This document shows, piece by piece, positions 46,318 to 58,431 of a stretch of DNA of 64,000 nt. Under the pieces are notes generated by a model, which searched no databases, had not been told where the DNA came from, and saw nothing but the letters and a program-made list of their open reading frames with translations. The first letter of the stretch is position 1, and each line of letters starts with the position of its first letter. A program made the translations under genes and the position numbers. The stretch spans positions 1-64,000 of the forward strand of contig JARWIR010000244.1 of NCBI GenBank assembly GCA_029959085.1, in the 5' to 3' direction. The DNA comes from Nemophila menziesii. Its lineage: Eukaryota > Streptophyta > Magnoliopsida > Boraginales > Hydrophyllaceae.

Positions 46318-46440
46318 ACAAAGTATCTCTATTAAGGAAGTTGTCCGGTCCATGTTAGATTTTCCATTGTTTGAATGAAAAAAACACATATTATTATGCA
46401 TATATTTTCATATGTTAATCAGCTTGGCCTGTTTTTATTC

Positions 46441-48384
46441 CATGGTTATCTCTCATTGAGAAACAATAAGAAACAACACGTAGCAAGAAAAGCATGCTAT
46501 GCAATATAGGTCTCTCAATACTAAACCATACTGAAAGTAAAATACGCGTGCAGATATATACAGATACTATTACCAAAAGATTATCAACATGCTATAATGT
46601 GTGGTTTTACTGTTACCTAATTAAACCCACTGTAACAGTCTATAAACAGACTGATATGATGTGTTTGTTCATCAAATGTATAAAATATTAGAACTCAATC
46701 TTATGTGCTTCTTGAGATCCTCTATTGTGTTTCCTTTTTACCTGTTTCGTGATGTTTTTTATTTCTCATGCATATAATTGTATTTATATGTTTACTAGTT
46801 TATTTATTTCTCTATAAATAGATCTTAAATAAAGTGATGTATTATCAGATTCATAAATTTGTGTTGGTATGCTTATATATTCTCCATCTTAATTCATTTC
46901 TTTATCTTTCATTTTGCAATGAACAAAAATGTATAATTCCTTGTGTAAATCTATCATACCGATATTACAAAGATGCCATCAGTTTGGAAGGGGTCGAAAT
47001 GATGCTCTTATCTTGTCCAGGCCAGGTTGAAACGGGTCAGATTGGAATTTCTATTGGTGTTTACAATATCCATGATGGTCCTAAGGCCTCAAGATTTATG
47101 TATGATCAACTCTTCTGTATTCTTATCAATGAGATATCTCTTTCCATTGTTCGCTTCTGTTCGTTTCACTTTATATTAATGTGACAAAAATGAAAAAAAT
47201 TCAGTACCTACCACTACTACTCAGTCTAATGTTTGTTTGACACTTTGTTATCCTGGTGGCTATGTAATTGTTATGCTCTCTTTGACGAATTTAATTTACT
47301 TGCAGTACGCCTAATTTGAGAAAATGGTATTTATAGATGAATTATTTAATAGAACTTTTCGGTAAGTAGTATTTACTCTTTGGGGTCATATAAATTGATC
47401 TTTTTTTGTTTATCTTTATAAGTTTAAATAGGAAAAATCGTATGCATACTCTTTGGGAAGGAGAATTGAAAAGGCTAATGCAATTATTCACTTAAATGAT
47501 CAGACTATTGGCTGGAGGTCTCAAGTCTTTCGATCAATCAACTTTATATCTTCTAAATGGCAGTCTAGTACATTCTACATTTAGTGAAGGTCGAAATTCA
47601 TAAATTTTCCACATTAATACTTCTTCCAAAATTTTCCATTTGCAAAGGAATCATCCATTTCGTACAAAACAAAGTTTTACTCGTCCCTAAGAGTCTCTAT
47701 CTAGGTTCTTCAAGCCGCTGTTTAGGAATAAGATTACATTATTTGTACCTTTCTGACTTGGTTAATTATCCTGATGAACCAATCTGAGTAATATTATAGA
47801 GAGCATTGGTTCTAAGTGAGTTATGATTCGATAAAGAATTTATGTATTTGTTTCATGACTCTTAAATTAATTCAGAAAATATAACTTTTTTGTGAGAAAA
47901 GAATTACAATACATTACCCTTCAAAGACTATGTACTTTGTAGAAGAAACTTTTGATATAACTTGTATGGAAAAAAACTTACAAGAACTCACGACTATCTA
48001 CTTTTTAAACTATGGCGATTTCTTAGAAAGTTGTTCTAAAACACCTTAAAAGACTTTAAGCACCTTGTGAAATTTTGCCTATATCCAGAATCCTAGAGAA
48101 TAGGTACCAGAAAACAAGTACTTTGCTCAGCCCACAATTCCGGTGGATAAAGAAGAGAGAAATTCTTCCTACATACACTTCCAGAAACAATTTCAGCTCG
48201 GCAATGTTCGTTTTAATATGCAGTTTGCTCACTTCCCCCACCTTGCATTCACAATTACATATAAATAGCATCAAATTAATTAATGATAGTTTGAGTTTAG
48301 ATACTCGCACATGAATTTAGATACTTACCGTCTTTGCTTCTTCATGTGGTGTCAATGGCCACGTAGGGCTGTATGTGTTATTTT
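46441..48384. other. Shared downstream flank of the older duplication (copy B)
   Basis: About 1.9 kb aligned with 33702-35374. A 116-codon ORF (46834-47184) contains VETGQIGISIGVYNIHDGPK and spans 54 bp missing from copy A. The 180-bp segment 47411-47590 is also private and reads SYAYSLGRRIEKANAIIHLN in one frame. No family is recognised, and copy A shows no conserved frame. Confidence 0.35.
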
Positions 48385-49169
48385 ATCCATGAGAATATGA
48401 ATAATAATTAATATGAAATATTTTATCCATGAGAATATGAATAATTAATACCATGGACATCAAAAAATTGAACTTTTTGATGGATTTCATTGCTAGACTA
48501 AAGATTTTACAGCAACTACATTACGAAGATATGCTTTTATAAAAGCTAGTTGACAATAACTAATTTTAAGAATCATAATTAGTGACACTTACAAATCTAA
48601 TTACGAAACCAAATTATCTTTATGAAGATCAACTTCATTAAATATGACAACAATTAAAGGATTTTTTATGAAAACATACAAGTTCGCTAATACTTCCATC
48701 TCTTATATTCTTTCGATTTATTTTTCTAAATTTCATCACTTATAAATTTGAATAAGTGATGTGAAATATATAACTATGAGAACATGCCTGAACCTCTAAC
48801 AATTGAATATTTCATGAACTTTTAGATGGATTTATCAACAAGACTATATATTTTACTACAGTATGGCTATATGTATTTATAAAAGTTGCTGGATAACAAA
48901 TAATTTTGTAAACTATAAGTAGTGAGACTTAAAATACTTATAACTGAAATATCTCAATAAAATTTAAATTCATCAAACATACCAACAATCTAAAGATTTT
49001 TATCTTAATACCCTAACAAGTAAATCTTACCATAAAGGCTGAAATATCATGGCTTATGATCTTATCTTCTTTTTTGTTTTATGTAATCTGATATCCAAAG
49101 AGAAATTACACTATATTATCTTATGCACCTCTGTAAAAAATGTAAAACTAATTAGATTAAATGTAGATC
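48385..49169 (+). repeat. Partial B3-array unit (U0') at the duplication junction
   Basis: Unit sequence resumes mid-unit with atccatgagaatatgaata, equivalent to U1 about 3540 onward. It includes part of the 345-bp pair and ends at the anchor at 49170. The first ~26 bases (attttatccatgagaatatgaataat) occur twice in succession with an 8-9 bp spacer, a small rearrangement scar. Confidence 0.8.
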
Positions 49170-49724
49170 TATCTTCTGTACTCAAAACTGATTAATTTGA
49201 ATTTAAAACAATTTGATTTTTTAGTTGCTAAACTTCATTGATTCAAACAAACGCATAGTATATCATTACTTAAAGAGGATACTAGTTTACAAGTATAATA
49301 TAATCTGGGCAAAATTGATTAAAAATATAAACAAATAGAATGAATAGCCAAATTACTGTTTTCAATTTCTTTTACTATTAGTAAATAAACATCTAGATGT
49401 ACAGATAAGAAGACTTTATGTGTGTAGATAGAGAAGAAAAAGTAAGGAGTGAAGTTATACCTTCAGATTGAAGATGATAAACCTGGCTTAGGAGGCGGAG
49501 TCAGTCAGCCTTTCAAAGAGGTATTTGTGTTGTGTGGCGGCGTGTTACTGTTTTTCAAAGTTATACCTTTAGAAGTGCTTTCTCGATCTCCTAAATGTCT
49601 TATTATTTTTTTGGTATTCAAAAGCTTAAAGCCCAAAAGGTAGTTGTTAATGGGTTCGTATTTTATTATCTTAATGGGATACCTATTTTTTTAATCAATC
49701 TCATATTTTGTACTCATATTAATG

Positions 49725-49981
49725 AGTACAAAGACTTATGAGTCAATACTAAAAAATAGTGGGGTAAAAAATAGTGAGGTTGTAGCTGTGTTTAATACCA
49801 GTATTGGTGAGGCTAAGAAGAATATAGGGACTACATAAGATGGCTACAAGATTACAGGGATCAATGAGACAATTGTAGAAAATACATGGGATGTTGGTTC
49901 GGTTCTCAATGATGGTACTTGTGCTAATAGCCAATCACAAAAAAGAGTTGGCAGTGGGGTTCACTTAGGATAGGGTGCACC
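49725..49981 (+). pseudogene. Plus-strand ORF remnant (U1')
   Basis: Copy of 556-812 with the same TAA in place of Tyr. Function unknown. Confidence 0.4.
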
Positions 49982-51081
49982 CTCATTTTAGAAACAATGG
50001 AGTTGTAGTTCAATAACTAAAAATAAGCCCCAGAATTGGGATTCAAAAAGGTTGTAACTTTTTTAAAGTAGCATCGAAATTTCATATCCCCTTCGAATAT
50101 AACACTTCGGAGGGATACTATCATTAGTTATATTACCTAGGAGCACTGAGAAATGGTGTACAAACACAATATCTTTGCTAAAATCCCCTCCATCCAAAAA
50201 TAGACGGAACAAGCACAAAAACTGATAGGTGGTTATTTTTCTTTTCAAATTTGTACTTTTTATTAGCATGGTCGTTTAACCCTAACTCATCTTCTCGAAA
50301 GACCAAAAATCTTCTTTTCACAAGCATGAATACTTAAATTCAAAAAATGCATAGAAAATAACTCACTCTAACATCCGAAATTCCATCTCCATTTATATGA
50401 TTTTTAAATTACAATTGAAAGTACATATGAATACTTAAAGTAAAACATTCCATTCCGTTTGAATATTTTGTTCAAAAAATGGAAGTAAAAGATACACCAT
50501 ATGATTTCCATCTGAGCAAAAATTTGAACCTTGTCACCATCCCCTCCAATATCTATTGAGTGATGAAAAATGGTTCTTCATAATTGTTCAAATAAAAGAA
50601 GAAACAACGAAACCATTGGAATCCCATTCTACTCCCATTGAGATGAAACACGTTTATTTTCAAATAAAATAATAAAATCAAATTTATTGGCATCCTTTCC
50701 TCAATTACCAAAGAAGATTTTTTGACATAAATATCAGTAGTTTATCTAAAAGAAGATTAAAAATAATTAAAAATACCATATAATTAAATAATAGTATATT
50801 TTTTCATATGAAAAAATCAATAAAATGTGAGTTTTCAATAAATCCGTCTTTTTTTAAAAACATGGGTGTCCGTGACAGCTTTTTAATCCCATAGAAAATA
50901 TACTCTCCTCCCCATACATATCCAGGTAAATCAAATCTAGGTTACCCATGTTCAAGGAGGGGATTTAAACCTACCTCATGCTTTAACATATTTGTCTTTT
51001 ATTTATATAAGAAGGGAGGTGTCATATTTAAAGTAGATTCTTGACATGAAATTCAATTTTAAAATTATCGAGTTTTCCTCC

Positions 51082-51333
51082 TATTGATCTTGGTGAATGC
51101 AGTAATCACGACTTCATATTCTTCCATTCTAATGCTTGCTTTGCATCAATATTCCTCTTCAATTTAATGATTTTCATGTCAAGAATCTTGTTTACCCGTT
51201 GTCAATACATTCAATAATCACTAAAGACACCATTCTATCTTAATTAATAACAAAAAGACATAATTATACCACCTCATGCTCTTCGATCAATTTCTGAATC
51301 TTTTTTATCTTGCTCCAATGCTTCAATTTTATT
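51082..51333 (-). pseudogene. Two coiled-coil exon remnants (U1')
   Basis: Copy of 1913-2164 with the same extra A in the 60-base exon and the same ILDMKIIKLKRNIDAKQALE exon. Confidence 0.45.
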
Positions 51334-52283
51334 ATAAGTTTAAACAATGAAATATTTAATATATAAAATATTCATTCTATATTTTTTTTTACAAGAATTC
51401 ATTCTATATTAAAATATTTAACAAACATTTGCTTCTCTCTACAAATTTTATCCTCTTTTGTTTGATCATGTTTCCCTAAAATTCTCTCTTACTCCTCAAC
51501 CCCATCTTTCAGATATAGATCTGATATTCTGGTTCAATTAATAAAAAAATTGTTTTACGAATCCATGACTACTTCCTTCATTGGACAAAAAAGAAATAAA
51601 ATTGCTTTTATGGCTGCTTTCCTACTTCAAACAAAAAAAACTTCTTTGACACACTGACCAATCTTCCTCAATCACAGTAATGACATTTACTACAATTCGA
51701 TTCCTCCATACATACAAAAAATTTCTACTTTACTGAATCTTAACAAAACATTTAATTAATTTATAAAAATATCATAATAAATTCCATAAAAACTATTGTA
51801 ATGAATATTTTAAATAATAAACTATAAAATCATAAAACTAAGATTCAGAACAATTTATAAACAATATTACAGTATTATATAATAAAAAAATTAAATTCAT
51901 GAAAAACAAAAAAATAAAACTGACCAAGAAATTTAATCTGAAATTATAATTGCGCTTCAATTTCTTTAGTAAATTTTAATATTTATGTTTAAATATTTGT
52001 AAATTATTAGTAATAGCTTTCAAATCATAATAAAGTATTCAGTTTTTTTAATCATTGCCTAAAATTCATTAACATCTAAAGAGATGTAATACTTGAATAA
52101 ACAAGTTCATTAACATGTAACAAATAGTTCAAGAAACTATTTGAATGATATTAATATCCATGAACCAACTATTTGTAAACAGAAAAATATTATCCAAAGA
52201 CATACATGACAAATTAAATATAAGTACATACTCTCACTAAACAATACTGTCAATCAGTGCACGAGTAATTTTTACTCTTATGG

Positions 52284-52492
52284 TTACTTCTCCTCCAGTG
52301 TCGGCATGAAAACACGAACATCTCCGACTTTCAATTGCCTCTCTTTAGCAAATTTTTTCATCCAGCAGTTAAAGATGATTTATTCTTGTAAACTGAAAAT
52401 TTAACACTCAAATCTTTACCAACATTATCTTGTAGTTTGACAAACTTAGTAGTTTGAGCGATGTAGTTATTTGCAAAGTTCTTAGGGAAATA
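52284..52492 (-). pseudogene. B3-domain last exon, frameshifted (U1')
   Basis: Copy of 3115-3323 with the same one-base loss in the GGATGG core. The acceptor TTTTGCAG and the TAA stop are conserved. Confidence 0.75.
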
Positions 52493-54070
52493 CTGCAAAA
52501 GGAATACTAAAGTAAGCATATCAAAATTAGTAATATAATATTTTTTATTTATATTTTACCTATTTAAAAAAAAACAGGTTGCTGGGGTGGGCTGCATCCG
52601 CCCTTTGTATCACAATTTGAAACATACAAGTTAGGTAGTAATTTATCTCTTGAATATTTTCTATTTATCTTTCTAAATCTCTTCACTTATGAATTAATAT
52701 AAAATATTTTATCCATGAGAATATGAATAATTAATACCATGAACATCAAAAAATTGAACTTTTCGATGTATTTTATTGTTAGACTAAAGATTTTACAGCA
52801 ACTACATTACGAAGATATGCATTTATAAAAGCTAGTTGACAATAACTAATTTTAAAAATCATAATTAGTGACACTTAATAATCTAATTACCAAACCAAAT
52901 TATCTTTATGAAGATCAAATTCATTAAATATGACAACAATTTAAGGATTTTTTATGAAAACATACAAGTTCAGTAATACATCCATCTCTTATATTGTTTT
53001 GATTAATTTTTCTAAATTTCATCACTTATAAATTTGAATAAGTGATGTGAAATATAAAACTATGAGAACATGCCTGAACCTCCAATAATTGAATATTTCA
53101 TGAACTTTTAGATGGATTTATCAAATAGACTATAGATTTTACTACACTATGGCTATATGCATTTATAAAAGTTGCTGGATAATAACTAATTTTGAAAATT
53201 ATAATTAGTGAGACTTAAAAAACTTATAACTGAACTATCTCAATAAAATTCAAATTCATCAAACATAACAACAATCTAAAGATTTTCATCTTAATACCCT
53301 AACAAGTAAATCTTACCATAAAGACTGAAATATCATGGCTAACGATCTTATCTTCCTTTTTGTTTTATGTAATCTGATATCCAAAGCGAAATCACACTAT
53401 ATTATCTTATGCACCTCTGTATAAAATGTAAAACTAATTAGATTATATATAGATATATCTTCTGTACTTAAAACTGATTAATTTGAATTTAAAACAATTT
53501 GATTTTTTGGTTGCTAAACTTCATTGATTCAAACAAATGCATAGTATATCATTACTTAAAGAGGATACTAAATTACATGTATAATATAATCTGGGTGAAA
53601 ATTGATTAAAAATATAAACAAATAGAATGAATAGCCAAATTACTTTTTTCAATTTCTTTTACTATTAGTAAATAAACATCTAGATGTACAGATAAGAAGA
53701 CTTTATGTGTTTAGATAGAGAGCAAAAAGTAAGGAGTGAAGTTATACCTTCAGATTGACGACGATAAACCTGGCTTAGGAGGAGGAGTCAGCCATTCTTT
53801 CAAAGAGGTATTTGTGTTGTGGGGCGGCATTTTATTTATGTTTTTTAAGGATTTTTAAGGATTAGGTTTGGTTTAAGGATTCAATAGTTCTTTCTCGATC
53901 TCCTAAATTTCTTATTATTTTGTCTTATTCAAAAGCAGAAGCCTAAAAGGTAGTTGTTAATGGGTTCGTATTTTCTTATCTTAATGGGCTACCTATTTTT
54001 TTTAAAATCAAACTCATATTTTGATTGATTGAATGAGTAATGAAGGACTATTGTGACATCACTGGATAAT

Positions 54071-54336
54071 ATAGAGACAATAAGTTTGATCTCAAGCAGT
54101 ACAAAGACTTATGAGTCAATACTCAAAAATAGTGGGGTAAAAAATAGTGGGGTTGTAGCTGTGTTAATACCAATATTGGTGAGGCTAAGAGGAATATAGG
54201 AACTACATATGATGGCTACAAGATTACAGGGATCAATGAGACAATTGTAGAAAATACATGGGATGTTGGCTCGGTTCTCAATGATGGTACTTGTGCTAAT
54301 AGCCAATCAGAAAAAAGTGCTACTCAGAATAGGGTG
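54071..54336 (+). pseudogene. Plus-strand ORF remnant (U2')
   Basis: Copy of 4903-5168 with the same one-base deletion after VVAV. Confidence 0.4.
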
Positions 54337-55403
54337 CACCCTCATTTTAGAAGCAAAGGACTTGTAATGCAATAACTAAAAATAAGCCCCTGAATTGGGA
54401 TTTAAAAAGGTTGTAACTTTTTTACAGTAACACTTCGGAGGGATACAATCATTAGTTATATTACCTAGGAGCACTGAGAAATGGTGAACAAACTCAATGC
54501 TTTGCTATAATCCCCTCCATCAAAAAATAGACGGAACTAGCACACAAATGGGTAGGTGGTTAATTTTCTTTTCAAATATTTACTTTTTATTAGCGTGGTC
54601 GTTTACCCCTAACTCATCTTCTCGAAAGACCAAAAATTCTCTTTTCACAAGCATGAATACTTAAATTCAAAAAATGCATAGAAAACAACTCACTCCAACA
54701 TCCGAAATTCTATCTCCATTAATATTCTTTTTCAATTGAAATTGAAAGTACGTATGAATACTTAAAGTAAAACATTCCATCCCGTTTATATGTTTTGTTC
54801 AAATATGGAAGTAAAAGATACACTGTATAATTTCCATCTGAGCAAAAATTTGAATCTTGTCGCCATCCCCTCCAATATCCATTGAGAGATGAAACACGGT
54901 TCTTCATAGTTGTTCAAATAAAATAAGAAACAACGAAACCCATTGGAATCCCCTTCTACTCCCATTGAAATGAAACACGTTTATTTTCAAATAAAATAAT
55001 AAAATCAAATTTATTTGGCATCCTTTCCTCAATTACAAATGATGTTTGGACAGAAATATCAGTAGTTTGCCAAAAAGTAGATTGAAAATAATTAAAAATA
55101 CCATATAATTAATTAATAGTATATGTTGTTATATGAAAAAATCAATAAAATGAGAGTTTGCAATTAATTCCGTCTTTTTTTAAAAACATGGGTCTCCGGG
55201 ACAACTTTTTAATCCCATAGAAAATATACTCTCCTCCCCATACATATCTAGGTAAATCAAATCTAGGTTACCCATGTTCAAGGAGGGGATTTAAACCTAC
55301 CTCATGCTTTAACATATTTGTCTTTTATTTATATAAGAAGGGAGGTGTCATATTTAAAGTAGATTCTTGACATAAAATTCAATTAAAAAATTATCGAGTT
55401 TTC

Positions 55404-55658
55404 CTCCTATTGATCTTGGTGAATGCAGTAATCATGACTTCATATTCATCCATTCCAATGCTTGCTTTGCATCAATATTTCTCTTCAATTTATTTATTTT
55501 CATGTCCAGAATCTCGTTTACCCGTTGCCAATACATTCAATAATCACTAAAGACACCATTCTATCTTAATTAATAACAAAAAGAAATAACTATACCACCT
55601 CAATCTCTTCGATCAATTTCTGAATATTTTTATCTTGATCCAATGCTTCTCTTTTAAT
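55404..55658 (-). pseudogene. Two coiled-coil exon remnants (U2')
   Basis: Copy of 6236-6490; the 60-base exon (55658-55599) is intact and flanked by AG and GT. Confidence 0.48.
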
Positions 55659-56614
55659 CTAAGTTTAAACAATGAAATATTTAATATATAAAATATTCAT
55701 TCTATATTATTTTTTTTTACAAGAATTCATTCTATATTAAAATATTTAACTAACATTTTCTTCTCTCTACAAATTTTATCCTCTTTTGTTCGATCATGTT
55801 TCCCTAAAATTCTCTCTTTCTCCTCAACTCCATCTTTCAGATATGGATATGATATTCTGGTTCAATTAATAATTTTTTTTTTACGAATCCATGACTGCTT
55901 CCTTCAATGGATAAAAAAGAAAAAAAATTGCTGCTATGGCTACTTGCCTACTACATACAAAAAAAATACTTCTTTGACCCACTTACCAATCTTCCTCAAT
56001 CACAGTCATGGCATTTACTACAATTCGATTCTTCCATATGTACAAAAAAAATTCTTCTTTAATGAATATTAACAAAATATTTAATTAATTTATTAAAAAA
56101 ACATAATAAATCCGATAAAATTTATTGAAATGAATATTTTAAATAATAAATTATAAAATCATAAAACTAAGATTCATAACAATTTATAAACAATATTACA
56201 GTATTATATAATCAAAACAAAATTAAATTCATGAAAAACCAAAAATTAAACATACCATGAAATTTAATCTTCAATTGTAATTGCGCTTCCATTTCTTTAG
56301 TAAATTTTAATATTTATGTTTAAATTGTTGTAAACTATTAGTAATAGCTTCAAAATCATAATAAAGTATTCAGTTCTTTTAATCATTTCCTAAAATTCAT
56401 TAACATCTAAAGACATGTAATATTTGAATAAACAAGTTCATTAACATGTAACAAAAAGTTCGAGAAACTATTTGAATGCCATTAATATCCACGAACCAAC
56501 TATTTGTTAATAGAAAAATATTAGCCGAAGACATACATGACAAATTAAATATATGTACACACTCTCACTAAACAATACTGTAAATCAGTGCACGAGTAAT
56601 TTTTACTCTTAGTG

Positions 56615-56823
56615 TTACTTCTCCTCCAATGCCGGCATGAAAACACAAACATCTCCGACTTTCAATTGCCTGTCTTTAGCAAATTTTTCCATTCAGCAGT
56701 TAAAGATGATTTATTCTTATAAACTGAAAATTTAACACTCAAATCATTATAGACACTATCTTGTAGTTTGACAAACTTAGTAGTTTTTGCGATGTAGTTA
56801 TTTGCAAAGTTCTTAGGGATATA
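56615..56823 (-). pseudogene. B3-domain last exon, frameshifted (U2')
   Basis: Copy of 7449-7657, identical in the loss of one A in the homopolymer. Confidence 0.75.
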
Positions 56824-57213
56824 CTGCAAAAGCAATACTAAAGTAAGCATATCAATATTAGTAATATAATATTTTTTCTTTATATTTTACTTATTAAAAA
56901 AAACTGGCTGAAGATACCATGTTTTATGTTAAAAAGTCAAATGAGATTCAACACAAAGAAAAATCCTCTCTAGCCATTCATCTCACCTAACGTTTATTCC
57001 ACAATTTTTTTCTTTTTTCACACCTCTTTATCCATTTTTCACCCCTATTTTGCTTTTTTCCTTTGCTGATTTGATGTTTATCCCAATATCTGGGATCTAT
57101 CTTTAAGTCAACAAAAAAAATATTATCCATTCATCTATCCTTTCAACCGACCACCACTCCCAAATATACCACACCCACACCCTTAACCACTACATCGTGT
57201 TCATCTCTCAAAA

Positions 57214-58431
57214 ATGACGAAAGTGTTAAAATCGAGCAAAGTAAATCAAGTGAGCAGTTCAAATCCTAAAGCCAAAATGAAGTATGGAAACATAACAAGA
57301 GAAATGTTAACTCCGAGTCCGAGCCCTAATCTTCTTAATACTCCGGATTCTAACAAAGGTGAAGAGCAGCAAGTGGAAACTACTATTGTTTCAGAAGAAT
57401 CAGTGACGGAAGTAGTAGAAGAAGTGATTGGTATAGATCGAGGGTTTTTAGCTGAATCGGAAAGGGTTTCTACTGAGAAGAAAGCAGTTCCGTGGTCCAA
57501 TTTGTTTGGAAGTTGTGCAAGTGGGTCTATGAAGCTTGAACACCACACTCCTTCAAGTTTTAAAGGTAAGAAGCTAATTAAACCTCCTCAAGATGTATTA
57601 GATGAAGGAGCAAAACAATGGTCAAATAGCTTAGTGGGTCAATTTCTCGATAATCCTCCACCGTTTTATGCTATTGCAAACTTTGTGAAATTTCAGTGGA
57701 GTAAGTTAGGGAAAGTAGACATAAAATCGAGTTCTAAAGGTATTGTAGTTTTTCGATTTGAAAACCAACAATATTATAATAAAGCTCTTGAGAAGATATG
57801 GAATATAAATGGTAAACCACTATTACTGAGGCCATGGAAACTAGAGATACAGTTTGATAAAATTGATGTTTCAAAGGTTCCAATATGGGTTAAGTTACTA
57901 AATGTTCCAATGAACTTATGGACACAGCGAGGGCTTGGGTATGTAGCAAGTGGTATTGGAATTCCCCTACAAATGGATTCCATCACTGAATCAATGACAA
58001 GGCTAGGATATGCTAGAGTATGTGTTGAAGTAGACACAAATGAAGAGCTACCAGATGATCTATTAGTGGATAATGGATTAGAAGAGTTGCAAACTGTCAA
58101 GATTGAATATGAGTGAAAGCCTATAATATGCACAAAGTGTAAGAGATTTGGACATTTAGAGAGTAAGTGTAATAATATTCAAAAAGTATGGTTACCAAAG
58201 AGAATTAATAACACTGAAGAAGATGGTATAAAAAATGATAAAGGGAAAAAGGTTGTTGAGGAGTGGAATGTTGTTAGAGGAAACAATAGAGGTAACATGC
58301 ATAATGGAGAATCAAGCTCAGTAACAAACACTAATCAGTTTAATGAGTTGCATAAAATTAATGTGGATGTAATGCAATTTATTACTGATCACAATGGGGG
58401 AGAAGAAATAACAAGACCTCCAAACATATGA
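57214..58431 (+). pseudogene. LINE ORF1: DUF4283 and CCHC protein, one in-frame stop (copy B)
   Basis: Same layout as copy A: DUF4283 domain, TGA at codon 301 (58114-58116), then CTKCKRFGHLESKC, and the final TGA overlapping the ORF2 ATG at 58428. Codon 2 encodes Thr. Whether the ORF1 stop is bypassed cannot be told; loss of function is the simple reading. Confidence 0.88.

Larger units (their letters stand above)
41702..48384 (+). repeat. Older segmental duplication, copy B
   Basis: It aligns with 28400-35374 from aatgaacctt to gtatgtgttatttt. It lacks about 100 bp of reverse transcriptase after 43793, about 60 bp after 43996, and about 526 bp at 46440, but keeps about 110 bp near 44310-44400 and 234 bp downstream that copy A lost. 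Its right edge is fused directly to a B3-array unit at 48385. Confidence 0.88.
49170..53454 (+). repeat. Array unit U1' (copy of U1)
   Basis: Landmarks as in U1: anchor at 49170, gctggggtggg at 52581, and the 345-bp pair at about 52618-53309. Differences from U1 include g to a at 49994 and agacatg to agagatg near 52084. Confidence 0.85.
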
